From Spinacia oleracea (taxonomy: Eukaryota; Streptophyta; Magnoliopsida; Caryophyllales; Amaranthaceae), in assembly GCF_020520425.1 (NCBI RefSeq), contig NC_079489.1:98622810-98686809 (forward strand): a DNA stretch of 64,000 nt, written 5' to 3'. Both the position numbers and the translations under genes were made by a program. The notes beneath the pieces are model-generated. The model had not been told where the DNA came from and did not search any database. It worked only from the letters and a program-made list of their open reading frames with translations. How positions within the stretch are numbered: the stretch's first letter is position 1; each line of letters begins with the position of its first letter. Below, piece by piece: positions 1 to 12,293 of the stretch.

Positions 1-3000
1 AATCTTTAGCGCCCCAGCCTGGGTGCCGATTCTCTCTGCTCGCCAAACTTTGCCCAAAAGTGCTCGTCATTTTATCCACACATACATGAAAAATAACGAA
101 CACTTACAGCACGTATTCAGATATACGTACCAAAAAACACATGAAGAGATTTTGTGCAAATACATGTACTTAAAAAATAAAACAAATTTTTGGTTTACGG
201 CAAAGCAACAGATTAAAATAATAATAAACTTCACTTATTTCACCCTCTTTCAAACATTACGATTCCACTCGAACGTACTTGTTTAAAATCGGCATTCTAA
301 GAAACCATTTTCTGGTTAAGAACTACGCAAGACTTGATTCCAAATTAAATCTATTTAAGGCGGATACGTAGGCAATCCATGAATCGGTCCAACCAATTTG
401 CAAAAATGTTAAAACCTATAGAATAACAAGAATAAAAAATAGAGTCCCTTACTGAAATTTAATTACTTGAAATCCAAGCCGAAAGAAAAAAATTTAAGCC
501 AAAGGAAGAATCCAAGTCATCAAGATGCCAAAATGAGCACACATCGAAAAATAATAAGGGCACGTACCCTTGCCAGAAGGAGCACTCACACTCCTAGGCA
601 CTTAGCCAATACTCAAAAGATCGATTTGCCTCAATTGAATGGGGGCTAGCGCGAGCGTCCATGACCTCTAAAGTACTCGACTTGACCCTCCCTAGAGCAA
701 AGCAACTCACTTAGTGACCTTCTTTCACCACTAGACACAGTCATAATCGTCAATAAGTAGTAAAGGCAGTAAGCTTGCAATAAAGAGGATTGTTCTACGA
801 CATCGCCCCATCGTTCCTTCGAACTCAGGGCACCCGTTCTTGGTAAATCAAATGCTTGCGAATCCCCTTTGTAAAAATCAGACATTGTCAATAGGACTTG
901 GCACGTAACCAAGGCTCACCCTACTCAGACATATGACACGGGAATCTAAAGTCGAAATCTGAAAGTATCATTAATGAGAAGACATAATAGCAACTGGGGG
1001 CTAAAAATTGAAATAAAAGAGCTAGGGAAAGAACTAAGTATACCTTGACCTTTTGTGCAGACATACACCGAGTAAATCTAAGTCAATTTGAAAATGGTTT
1101 ATACTCCCGCAATTCTGGAAAAGAGGACCCTAAAAACCTAAAGCACGTGCCACATGGGCACAAGTAATATCTTGACGCCTGCACCCTGGCTTCCAGCAAA
1201 TCCTTAGACAGCATTCCAAAAATCGTAACAGTATTTTGATTCACTCATGTAATCCTGTACGAACCCTTCTATAAGTCAACTTACTTAGGACACCTTGGAT
1301 TGTACACAGTAGGGCTCGGATTTCAAATAATTTTCAAAGACTTCTCCGAACATAATAAAGTGTCGTTGGTTTAAGCTAAGTATGCGTTTATCTCGATGTT
1401 GCAAGTGAGTCAAAAAGATTTCTAAATATGATTATGGGTAAAGAAAGGCACCTAGCTTTTGGTCAAGGCACACTTCAACATGTGACTACCTTGACCATGG
1501 CAATGTCGCACAATACGACATTTACAAAAGAAGTAGCAAATCACTACTCAAACGTACCTCGCACTAAACGAGTCTGGTTCAAACTATTCATGATCCATGT
1601 CACCATGAATGCATAAAAACGTATTCCAGACATTATAGCACCAAGCCAATCCCGTAGCTACAATTGGGGGCTTGAGGAAAACACTCTAAAAATGCTCGAA
1701 ATGACGATTTTATCGCAAATTCTCGACGCTAATGCTATACATACGTCATAGGGGCACAATCCTAAGGTTTGATCATGTAAAACGAACCTTAGAATGGCTA
1801 CAACTCCTCCCAAATTCTAAGCTCTACTTAGAATATATAAAGTCACCCCACTAGCAAGGGTAACTGGAAATCGCGAGTCACCAAAACTCCAATCAAACTA
1901 TTGCACATAACGCCCGCCCTACAAGCGCCCGTTACACAGTCTACGTCATTCCAAAGCAAAAGCGAAAGAAAAAAATCAAGGATAAAAACAAGAAAGAAAC
2001 ATCTATGAATCCTAGCATCGAACGAAGTAATAAGCCGTGCACACCCACGCAGAAGGTGCTACACTTGTTCGAACACCTGAACGAGGCGTGATGAAGTGCT
2101 CCAATGCCAAAAATAATAATAATATCCCAACACCTGGAGGAATGATCTAAGACACGTTGTTAGGCCACATAAGCCTACGTCGCACCATAAGTTTAACCAT
2201 CCCACGGTACAAGTCTAAAAAAAAAAAAAAAAGAGTAAGGCATATTGCACTAATGCGGGCACGACCAAGAGCATGTGTAAAAGAGGCAAAGACTACTTAT
2301 CGCCCAAATTCAAAATGCAAGCCACACGACTTCTACATTAAGGATTAAAAGTAGCAAAACATTACCTACCACGGAAGGGATAGCTCGCACCTACACGAAC
2401 GGAACCCCAAGGCATCTTTCTCGAAAGAACCTACAAAAATCGTACGCCAAAAGGAAGCATCCAAACATGCATACTTGGGGGCTCCAAGCTACGAAACGAC
2501 CATAGCAAAATAAAAATAATCTCAGAGAAAATATTTGAACGATCGAAAGGGCACGATGCTTGAGCCCACTTCATGAATAGGCATGAACCATCGAGTTTGC
2601 TGAACACTCGTGGTTCCATGATAGAGCCGAATCTAATAAAGTAAGTACTTTGTTACATAATATGTATAGCTATCAGTTTTAACCTAATACTATCGAGCTT
2701 CTAAGCAAACTATTCAACAATCAGTCATTGCTCAAAAAAAAATTGATTCAAGCAAACTGATTAATGGACCGCACGCAACGACCATTCTATGAACGCTCGT
2801 TCGCACATACATATCATCATTCTAAGTATCGAACATTCACGAACGCAAAAGAAAAAAATATACGTTCAAAGTAACAACAAGAGCGATCAAAGTCTTACGC
2901 CTCAAGGTATGTTCCTTGGGCCATATAGACTCGCCCAACTATTGCAATAACTGTACGCCTTAAGAGCAACAGTTCCTTTAAATAATCGCCCCAGAGCGAC

Positions 3001-3884
3001 AAACACCGTAGCCCACCAATCGGCTACGGATTCTTGAGAGATCATCACGAGAAAGTCCTGCCTGGGACGCACTTTCAACGCCCAGGACCAGGCGCCAGAT
3101 ATTCCGACGCCCAGCTCTGGGCGCTGAAAATCAGCTCAACTCATTGTGATCTCTAACAAAATTCTACGTTCCAAAAATAAAGAAAAACAAAAGAGAAGAG
3201 AATACGTAGTTTTTCCAAGTGAAATAAACGAACGAACAAGAGGCCAACTGTGTCATCAAAAGACCAGCCCAAGCAATATTTTCAATGCCCAACTTGGGCG
3301 TGAATTATTTCTAACGCCCAGGCCTGGGCGCCGAAAATTAACCCAGGCCCAAAAGAAGCCCTGATTTCTATAGGGCCCTGTCGTATCCATTCGACTCGAA
3401 AATTGCCGATTTCTTTACTGAAAGTCGCACCTCACGGCTTTGTTAAGAGTAGCACACCACTACAAAGATCGCTCGCACTTAAGAGCACGATCCCAAACAC
3501 GATCAAGAACATTACAAATTGCGTATCCCCAAGGAACCTCTTTTACAAGAAATGACCGTCAAGCACGAATGCTTGGTGGCTCGAAAGAAAATATAGAGTA
3601 TACAAAGTTAAAAATAATATTCCCAGACTACGCTGTACGAAGCCCCGTGTTTGGATAATTTCAAAAGATAAAGCCGGATTACGACCTCAAGACAAAGGCC
3701 GCCGTTGATACTTATACATAGTCCCCTAATCAAGGACCCAGGTAGTGGCAAAATTTAGCCGTAAAGGCTAGCTCCAAACCAAGAAAGATGATGACCACGA
3801 GACAATGGTCCATCTAAGCACGTTGTCAACCCACATTCGGGTTGCAACTGAATCCGAGCATCCCTCGAAAGAAAATAAAATTCT

Positions 3885-4300
3885 TCAAAACAAAACAAAA
3901 ACAGGCTCGCCATCTTCAGCCGGCGGGGTCTGCGTCACTAAACCGCGCAGGTCCTCATTTTTCGAAAAATGAAAAGAAAATAAATTCTTCAAAAACAAAA
4001 CAGGCTCACCCCCGGCGGGGTCTACGTCACAAGCCGCGTAGGTCCTTATTTTCAAAACATCAAAACAGATTCGTCCACTTCTATCGGACGGGGCGTCCAC
4101 CCTCGGCGGACAGGCTCGCCATCTTCAGCCGGCGGGGTCTATGTCACAAACCACGTAGGTCCTTATTTTCAAAAAAAAAACTTCAAAACAGATTCGTCCA
4201 CTTCTATCGGACGGGGCGTCCACCCTCATCGGACAGGCTCGCCCACCTTCAGCGGGCGGGGTCTGCACCACTAACCGCGCAGGTCCTTAGTCGCTGCAGC
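3885..4300 (+). repeat. G+C-rich tandem repeat, roughly 110-130 bp units
   Basis: Three to four imperfect copies of a block containing 'caggctcgccatcttcagc', 'ggcggggtct' and 'cgcgcaggtcc', followed by an A-rich 'tcaaaacaaaa' part. The base composition contrasts with the A+T-rich surroundings. Tandem repeats upstream of the 3' LTR are a known trait of Tat/Ogre elements. The long open frame through this block is a by-product of the repeat. Confidence 0.75.
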
Positions 4301-4309
4301 GATAACTTT

Positions 4310-4505
4310 TCGTGGTCTATCTTTTTCCAAAAATCAAAAGATGGTTTATCTTTTTCCAAAAATCAAAAGATGGTTTATCTTTTTCCAAAAATTAAAAGAT
4401 GGTTTCCCTTTTCCAAAAATCAAAGGATGGTTTCCCTTTTCCAAAAATCAAAGGACCGTTTCTCATTTCAAAAATCAAAAAATTGGTTTTTCGCTTTTCC
4501 AAAAA
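4310..4505 (+). repeat. Tandem repeat, about 30-bp unit
   Basis: About six copies of a unit containing 'ttttccaaaaatcaaaagat' plus 'ggtttatc' or 'ggtttccc', degrading toward the right. It sits directly after the G+C-rich repeat and belongs to the same element. A separate duplication of about 45 bp containing 'acttccaatgacaaag' follows at 4661-4755. Confidence 0.8.
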
Positions 4506-4925
4506 AGAGTGATGTGCTGGATTTTCCTTCGTTTTACGTCCTATAAAAACAAGGGGGTTTTCTCGTTTAGCTAACCCTGAAAATGAGAATCTTTAAAAAC
4601 ATTTTTTAACTCGTGATCGGGCTTGGCCTGGTTACACTTTATAGCTTTGATTTCGAAAACGTCTGTAGATACTTCCAATGACAAAGTTAGGGAGTTTCTA
4701 TACATCTGTAGGTACTTCCAATGACAAAGTGAGGGAGTTTCTATACTTAACAGATTCCAATGACACGCGATGTATGTGTTAACACTTCAAGTGATGACCC
4801 TTAAGTCAAATGTAATCACTCGGGGGCTCGTGAGACCCTCGCAAGACAAGTCACATACACCATGGCTTGTGTGACGCACCCCGTCTGATACTTTGACCAT
4901 CGTCTTACTCCAAGACTCAGTCAAA

Positions 4926-4937
4926 GTGGGGGCTAAC
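4926..4937 (+). other. Polypurine tract before LTR
   Basis: The sequence 'gtgggggctaac' immediately precedes the LTR start TGTAGACACC. Purine-rich runs of this form prime plus-strand synthesis in Ty3/gypsy elements. Confidence 0.65.
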
Positions 4938-6282
4938 TGTAGACACCTACTTTTGTCCCCATTCCCGAAAGGGAAGGTTCGATGATGAGAACATAAATCT
5001 CCACTTGGCAACGCATCTCCTATAATATAACGAATCTCGATCACCCTTTTCATTTCAGCCAAACCTGCTATTTATAGAAACCTGTTAAAAATAGTAACTG
5101 CCATAACGGGTAGTTGATAAAAGTGGCAAGTCATAAAAGATAGAAGTCTGTCAGAATTAGGTGGTGCACTCCAACATAAGTCCTAAAAGAGATAGAATTG
5201 GCAAAAGGAATTCCATTCCTGCTATAATTCGGAAATAAGAGTTACGTATTAATTAAATTCCTAACGAACCTAGAGTTCGTAACGGGCCCAGACGCATTCC
5301 GTCATAAGTTGATACGCACTAAGAAACTCGGATAAGTCTCAAAAGCTCCGTGATTAAGAGTCCAAATCTGACAAAAATCTCGGCTCAGATCCTATTTTCA
5401 ACGCCTGGGTATGGGCGCCGAAATCTTCGGCGCCCAGCCCTGGGCGCTGAAAATACCTGGGGACGTGTTGTCTCCGAATTCTTTTTGGATTCGGATTCTA
5501 AAGATCTACCTTTCCACAAACTCTTTCCCTATAAATACAGCCTCAAAACCGACGTGAACATGACACACAATTCCGTAACCTGAGTATTGACTCTAGCCTT
5601 AAGCCTAGCCTCACGCTGCGAAATTGATCCCGCGATCTGTCGCAATCGACCCAAATGTCGAACAGAACGCGTCTTGCCCCTTGTAGCTGATGATTTAAGC
5701 CTAAATACTGGAACACTGCTCAGAAAACCGAGATTCGTTAAATAAAGGAGAAATAGCAAAGCCAATTGGTTAGTTTTCTGAGAACCGTGACGCACCTCTC
5801 AAGGGTGCGTTATAATGTGTCTCTCATATGATTTAATCGCTTTCATCACCCTTTTATAAAATTGTTAAACTATTAACTTGATTGATCTATCACGCTTAAT
5901 AAGATTATACCTTGGATAATTGAATTATCATGCTCGGTACCTTAAATCAATCTAAATAAGATAATCACGATCAATTTAGTATTATGTGTTGCACATTGCT
6001 AAAATCAATTCAGAATAGTTTAATAGTTTAAACGCATATCCCTTCAATTATTTATGTTGAGCTAGTAAGGATAACTTGCCTCTAGAGTTATCGATGAGCA
6101 CTCCTCTCGGTAGTTACAGTCCCCCGAACTCTCAATCTCTGCCCTGCGGGTGTACGTTGAGCGATCCCCACACCAGGGATCACAAGAGAACCTACGGCAG
6201 TCGTGGTCGAACATAATTGCACTCCCTTTATGTCACGATAACCGGATTTTGTCAGTTTTTCTCATTGTCGTTAAAAACTGAA
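4938..6282 (+). mobile_element. LTR of the Tat/Ogre-like element
   Basis: Begins TGTAGACACCTACTTTTG after a polypurine tract and runs to a primer-binding-like 'tggcgactc'. It contains a TATA-like box at about 5530 and the palindromic 'gcccagccctgggcgc' motif at about 5434. The canonical terminal CA is not obvious, so the right edge is uncertain by several bases. Confidence 0.6.
5530..5537 (+). promoter_or_regulatory. TATA-like box in LTR
   Basis: 'tataaata' lies in the middle third of the LTR, where the U3/R promoter of a plant LTR is expected. No experimental support. Confidence 0.4.
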
Positions 6283-6291
6283 TGGCGACTC
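6283..6291 (+). other. Primer-binding-site-like 'tggcgactc'
   Basis: Matches the core of the 'TGGCGACTC' primer site typical of Tat/Ogre elements. Only about nine bases match before the sequence diverges, so it could be a remnant or chance. Confidence 0.4.
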
Positions 6292-6339
6292 TTATATTAC
6301 TAGTCAATTGGGTGTAAACTCACAGGAAATCTAACACCC

Positions 6340-7715
6340 TATAATGAGAAGAATGAGAAGAACTCCTAGCCATTAGATGCATTTATATCTTACGAACACT
6401 AACACCTCCGCGTTATTTAGGATATCAAGGAAACTATGCTTTGTTTGCTTCTGTGAAGCTGTGCATGGCAGCAACAATATTGGTATTAAAAATGTAAAAT
6501 CAAATCACCATCGTTGCAACTTTCGTAAGAAACTAGTTAAGTTTGGTAACTCCACCTCCCAAATTCTCATTATTATCCTCTTATATACGTTAAAAAAAAT
6601 TGAAAAAATACCTTCACTGAAAAATTTAAATATCAATTAATCAAATTAATTAAACATTAAAAAATGACAACAAAATACAAAACATCATCAATCAACCAAA
6701 ATGTGAAAGACACACACAGTACTTGTTGTTGTTGTATGGTGGTTCATTCTAATTTTCACACATACAGAAAATCCTTACAATTTATTTAAAATGAGCAAAA
6801 ACATTTACTCATTTAATACAAATGAGTAAAAAAAAATAAAAATCAAATGAGCAAAAGAATTTACTCATTTAGTACAAATGAGCAAAAATAATCAAATGAG
6901 CAAAGGAATTTACTCATTTATTACAAATGAGCAAAAAAATTAATCAAATGAGCAAAAAAATTAATCAAATGAGAAAATTTATTATAAACAAATACTCGGC
7001 AAATATGAAGTAGAACAATGCAATAATTTGGGGATTTTTCGTCACATCTTTAAGAGATTGAATTGGTAGGCTTTTCTTCAATGACCACTCATGAAATTCC
7101 TATAGAAAAACAATCGGGACTCATCGTCATTATTTACAGGTTTTGAATTGAAAAAAACATTGAGGAGAGAGAAAGAGAATGAGGGAAGGTGAACTGGGAA
7201 TGAGATTGAAGAAAAGCCCCAAATAAAAAGTGTAGCAATTCAAAGAAAAAAATGATCAAAACTTCAAAATATTACAATTACACTCAAGGATAGTATATTA
7301 CAATTAAAAAGACCAAAAGATCAGAACTTCATGCAAATCGAAATTCAAAATTCTACAGCACAATTATTTTCCAAATCAATTAACCTTGGACTTCTCAACC
7401 ATGGTAGAAATTCAGAAATTAAGGTCTCAATTGTTGGAAAGTTGTTCAATTCTTGAGATTTTAGGAGGATGGATTACTAGAACTTGAAGGAGGGGATGAA
7501 GAGAAAAAAGCCGATCATGGAGAGGAGAGTAGAAAGGAGCGAACATGGAGTGAGAGATGGAGAGGAGAGAGAAAGGAGTGGGAGGGTGAGATTTCTCAGA
7601 TTTGTTTACTGAATATGAGAGAAGTTATTTTTTGTGTAGTTTATACCGCTTCATTTTCAGCCGTTAGATTAATTATTCCCCACGGTCAAGATGTCTCCTC
7701 ATTCTTCTCATTATA
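6340..7715. mobile_element. Non-coding element bounded by 18-bp inverted repeats
   Basis: The 18 bases at 6340-6357 (tataatgagaagaatgag) are the exact reverse complement of 7698-7715. Related 'agccattagat' and 'agccgttagat' words lie just inside each end. No coding capacity is seen. The roughly 1.4-kb size suggests a non-autonomous DNA element (MITE or MULE-like). No target duplication was identified, and a Helitron-like alternative is not excluded. Confidence 0.5.
6785..6978 (+). repeat. Imperfect tandem repeat with 'aaatgagcaaaa' core
   Basis: At least five copies of a unit built from 'aaatgagcaaaa' and 'tttactcattta', inside the inverted-repeat element. Because 'tttactcattt' resembles the complement of the core, the array can also form small hairpins. 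Confidence 0.7.
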
Positions 7716-7740
7716 AGAATCTTCTCATTGGAGGGGAACC

Positions 7741-7816
7741 CTATACATATATATACATATATATATATATACATATACATATATATACATATACATATAT
7801 ATATATACATATATAA
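7741..7816. repeat. TA/TATACA microsatellite
   Basis: Alternating 'tatatacata' runs adjoining the right end of the inverted-repeat element. Confidence 0.85.
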
Positions 7817-8183
7817 AATCAATGAAACCCGATTTTTGAATAATTGGTCTTCAATTAACAATAAAATTAACTTATAAAAACTTAAGTAGTTAAAATGCAT
7901 AGTACGTATATGTACGGTACTAACCAGAATCCAGAAATACACGCATCTACATCACTAACCGAAATCCTAACCAAATAGTACAAAACATCATAAATCAAAC
8001 CTAAGAAGACCCTAAAACCTAGAAAAACTAACTAGCTAGGATGTACTATATACTAAAACAATTATTTATAAAGGCTCATAAAATACATAATTTACATTAA
8101 AACATCCAAGTTTGAAGCTTCATGTCGATCTGAAAGCAGAGAAGTGAGATGCAATTGTTCATATAGATCTTCCGAAGCAGGGA

Positions 8184-8185
<2 letters not shown>

Positions 8186-8217
<32 letters not shown>
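8186..8217. repeat. (GA)n microsatellite
   Basis: About 15 uninterrupted GA units. The surrounding 7816-8257 holds no recognisable gene. Confidence 0.9.
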
Positions 8218-8219
<2 letters not shown>

Positions 8220-8257
8220 GGTTTTAGGGTTATTATGCCAACAATTTTCCCCATTAT

Positions 8258-8454
8258 TTGGATCTTCCGGATGTAGAGTATACCCACGTGCGCCTCACAT
8301 GGTTATTTAGTAGACTCTCGACGCTTATGTTCGCCAAGAACATTATAAGACATAGAAAGGCGTCTAGTCAACGCGCGGACTATTCATTCAGTCTAACGTT
8401 ATTCCCTTGGCGTCGAGACCCCTGCGTCATGAAACCACGGTATTAGTAGTAGTG
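8258..8454 (+). mobile_element. Terminal fragment of a second CACTA element
   Basis: The right end reads 'agtagtagtg' at 8445-8454, the reverse complement of a CACTACTACT terminus. The preceding 190 bp contain 'tctcgacgc', 'ggcgtc' and 'ggcgtcgaga', the same subterminal words as the large CACTA element at 10411-23436. It cuts off the 3' part of the LINE that begins at 8455. The other terminus of this element was not found. Confidence 0.6.
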
Positions 8455-10410
8455 TGCTCAGCTCTAAGTACTTCCTTCCTTTCAAAATATCCCTCTAAAG
8501 AGGAGACTGAGAAAATTTTGGAATGCAGTAAAAAAAAGGCAAATATATTCAAGTACTTATCATTCATAATCTTGACCCATAATTTCTTTGGACCGGTTAA
8601 CATAGTCCACCCAAGCTTAGCCATAAAACTGAGATTCAACTCTCTTAATATTCCTATTCCTAAACTCCCTAACTCCATAGGTTTTGTGACATAATCCCAA
8701 GAAGTTCTAGAAAGATACTGAGTATGGTCTACCTTATTCCACAAAAAATTCTTGCATTGTTTCTCAAGAGAAGAAATAACTGTATGAGGAAGGATGGTGG
8801 TCTGCATGTTATAAACATGATAGGAATTGAGGACATATTTAATCAAGGTGCATCTACCTGCCATGTTTAGGAGTTTACCATGCCACCCCCTAATTCTATG
8901 AATGGTCCTTTGAACCAAACCAGCATAATCAGAAGGATTAAGCTTATTAGGACTAATGTTTACACCCAAGTATTTTCTAAAGTTTGAAGAAGTCATAAAG
9001 GAATAGGGAGAAGCTAAATTATTCTTGATAGTATGACACATTTTAGTAGGAAAAATCATACAGGATTTAGCATTATTAATCCTTAAACCAGAAAGGGCTC
9101 CAAAAGAGGACAAAATAGCCCTGATGGTTTGCAAATTTCCAAATGAGGTCTCCAATCTCCACTGACAGTTTTGGAATTAATCATCCTAGAAAGCCTCTCC
9201 AAACACAAGACAAAAATACACGAAGACATAGGATCACCTTGTCTTATACCCCGAGTAGGCAAAAATTCAGAAGTTAACTCACCATTCCAAAGACCTGTAA
9301 TGGCAGGAGTTGTAATACATTTGATATTAAATTAGTTAACGTTGTAGGGAAATTAAAACCTACCAGGGTGTCACGAATAAAGCTCCATTCCAAACTATCA
9401 CAAGCTTTAGTAAGATCTAACTTAAGAGATATAATTTGTTTTCCTTTTTAGCTTTCTTAAAAAAGTGTGAAATTTATTTAATAATGATAAAATTATCCTT
9501 TATATCTCTATCTGGAACAAAACTGGACTGAAGATGACTAATTAGGTATGAAAGGTAAGGCCTAATTCTGGCACAAATGATTTTCGTGTTGAGTTTGTAC
9601 ATAGTGTTACATAACCAATGGGTCTAAAATCAGAAATGTAAACGGGAGTCTCTTTTTTTGGAAGAAGAGAGATGTAAGAACGATTAATATCTTATGAACC
9701 GACACCCTTTCAAAGACCTCTCCTATAAACTTGTGAATCACCATATTCAAAGAATCCCAATGTCTAGTATAAAAAGTGGTTGAATGCCGTTTGGACCTGG
9801 ACACTTCATTGGATCCATATTAAAAGGAAATTGTTCAATTTCTTCAAAAGTGGGTTTCGGAGTTAAAAAATCATGGGCCAACTTAGGGATGCCAATATCA
9901 CTAGAAAAGGGAGTAAGTAAAGTACTAGATACATGAGTAGTAGTAAAATTTTTATCAATGTGTTGAACTGCTATTTCTTTAAGATTTTTTGGATGATTAA
10001 CCCAAGTATCCTTTGCTATATCATTTAATGTTAAAATGTGAATCCTAGAAAGTTTAATTTTAGCTATCATACGGAAATATTTAGTGTTGTAATCACCATA
10101 ATTCCGCTAATTAAAACCCGATTATTGGGCCTAAATAATACGTTCTTTCTTGTAAATGTCATTAAGCTCGTTAAGAAGATTTTTATCAAGATTTACCAAA
10201 AAATCAGAGTGTGAAGAGGCTAAAGAAATTTGAATGACATTAATACGAGCTAAAATGTCTTTCTTTTTAGCAGTTAGGTTCCCAAAAATATTATTATTCC
10301 AAGCACCAATCGTATTAAGATATTGATTTCATCCATCCATGAACAAATGATTGGGGAATTCCCAATTACTATAGAAATACGACGAGAAATTAGGGTGTTC
10401 CAACCACACT
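8455..10410 (-). pseudogene. LINE ORF2, reverse transcriptase half (broken)
   Basis: Minus-strand L1-type reverse transcriptase. Reading from 10407 leftward I see 'KCPGPNGI' (RT entry motif), a motif A form 'LKLDLTKACDSLEWSFI' near 9430, 'RGIRQGDPMS' (motif B) near 9250, then 'SGLRINNAKS', 'GRCTLIKYVLNS' and the C-terminal 'PMELGSLGIGILRELNLSF' typical of plant LINE ORF2. The catalytic F/YADD box expected between motif B and 'SGLRIN' is absent, apparently through a small internal deletion. Several frameshifts and stops occur. The left end is cut by a CACTA terminus at 8454. The right end abuts the CACTA insertion at 10411, across which the endonuclease half continues at 23440. Confidence 0.85.
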
Positions 10411-10560
10411 CACTACTACAATTCCCGTACATTCTCTACGCTCTTCCCTCGACGCGGCACAATTTTGCTGGTGGGCCGCTTTAATTCGCGACAAATTTCG
10501 ACGCGGAAGCATCGAACTTGGTCTCGACTAGGACCAGCGTCGAGAAAACACACGTGTTTG
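10411..10560 (+). repeat. CACTA 5' terminal and subterminal repeats
   Basis: Terminal CACTACTACA followed by several 'tctacgctc', 'cgacgcgg', 'tctcgac' and 'gcgtcgag' words in both orientations. In En/Spm elements such subterminal repeats bind the TNPA protein. That role is inferred from the family. Confidence 0.75.
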
Positions 10561-12293
10561 GCACATGGCCCACTACGTACTCCAATTTTTCAGCAGCCCG
10601 CCTAATTTCCTAAATTCTAATTTTCATGGTGGAAACCATAAACCGCCAAACTTAAACCCTAATTAATTTCATTCACCTCTGTCAGTTGTTCCCCATATTC
10701 GAGTCACGATCTCACCGGCCTTCAACCTCCATTGGAATCGTCAATCTCTCGAAGGTCACGTCAACACTCCAGTGAAATCGCATAACTCCAGTGAAATCGC
10801 ATATCTCAGACACCTTAAAGCCTCTCAATTGCGGAATTTCACCAGGTATGTTCTTGTTCTTTCTCCATCGATTTTTAATGTTTGCTAATGGTGATGTAAA
10901 TGCATTATTATCTGATTTATAATTGTTTTTTATGGATGATAATGATTCTGATTGAAATTTTGAAAACAGGACCGAAATTAGTGATAATTTGATGAGAACT
11001 TTAATGTTGGTTTGAATCTCAATTTTGAGGCTGAATAAGAGATTAATTAGTGTTACCAGTTAATATTCTGACTTGCTTATTTTCAGATTCTTATGGGTTT
11101 AATTTCGTGTTATATGTTGAGATATTTTGGCATAAAGTTTTGGGGTAAATTTGATAATTTAGGCTCTGTTTGGTTCATGTTATGTCTATTGTTATGCAGA
11201 AAATAAGGTTAATCCAATTGTTCGAAAATTGATTAAAAATGCTGTATAAGTTTTAAGTGGTTACTGTATTGTTTTGATGTTTTTCTGCTTGCATTTGGGT
11301 TGGAAACTTTAAGTTGGTTAGTCTGTATGTGTGCTTGTATGTATGTCTCTGCTTGTAATGTTTTGATTTTCAATGAATTCACTAGATATAGGTTAGTTAT
11401 TTTAATAATTCTATTATCTAGAAAATGTATATTGTCAATTGGTTTGTCACTTCTAACTTTTTTTCCCTGCAATGTTTCACAAGTTTTTCTCTGGCATATT
11501 ATGCTTTTTGAAACTGTACAAATTTTCTTGTCACAAGTGGTCCTCCCTGTATTCTTGCTAATTGTAGCACTACTCTTATAAGTAGACTTACAATAAGACC
11601 ATCTGGTGATTGGTGACTTTTGAGTCTAAGCATCACAATATTTAGTGTTATGTCTCCTGTGCTCCTGTAAGCATCAACTTTACAAATCTTCTTGATCTGA
11701 TTGCCTCTTACTCTGTGATTTTATGGTATTTTTTTCTAGAATTACGACAAATGTAGAGTAGGTTGTTTAGAATTACCTTAAAATACAGAATAAACGTACT
11801 GAATTCCTTGGTGTGTCTTAGTAAATATCACTCATATATAATATCTCCAGGTGTGCCTTAAGACGTGTTATTGTGGAAATTCTAGTTTTTGGGGGTCTTT
11901 AACAAGCAACAATTCACTGAACTTTTTAGAGTCATTAATATATGTAATACAACTGCTGACTGGACTTTGTAAGAACTGATTGAACTTTTAAAAGGAGAAC
12001 AGTACGGACCTTTTAAAACAGAACATGACACTTTTGACAGAACCTGACTTTATGAGACAGAACTGAACTGAACCTTATTATATCTTGGATTGTAGGGTTA
12101 GGGTCAGGGTTGGGCTGCTGGTTAGGTTTGAATTCTTGGTCACTAGTGCAGCTGTGTGGTTTGTGTTTAGTAGCAGTTTGTAAGTCTGTTGCTGCTGTTG
12201 CTGTTGCTGTTTAACTTGAAGGTGTATTTGTTTTATCTTTATCTTTTGCATTCAATATATATTACAATCTTAATATAGCCTTTGATTTGAGAT

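Larger units (their letters stand above)
1..4937 (+). mobile_element. 3' internal region of a Tat/Ogre-like gypsy retrotransposon, non-coding
   Basis: No gag-pol domain is readable in either strand. The stretch is assigned by what follows it: a polypurine tract and an LTR starting TGTAGACACC at 4938. Recurring 'gggggct' words (about 645, 995, 1664, 2477, 4823, 4928) and tandem repeats just before the LTR fit the long non-coding 3' region typical of Tat/Ogre elements. Open frames here are short and interrupted. The left end lies outside the window, so element length is unknown. Confidence 0.55.

Noticed and set aside
3842..4546. 234-codon open frame
   Set aside because: It runs through two tandem-repeat blocks; the peptide is repetitive and the other frames are also open, so it is a by-product of repeats.
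7673..7942. 89-codon minus-strand open frame
   Set aside because: Includes the TA/CA microsatellite translated as Tyr/Ile/Cys repeats; no support.
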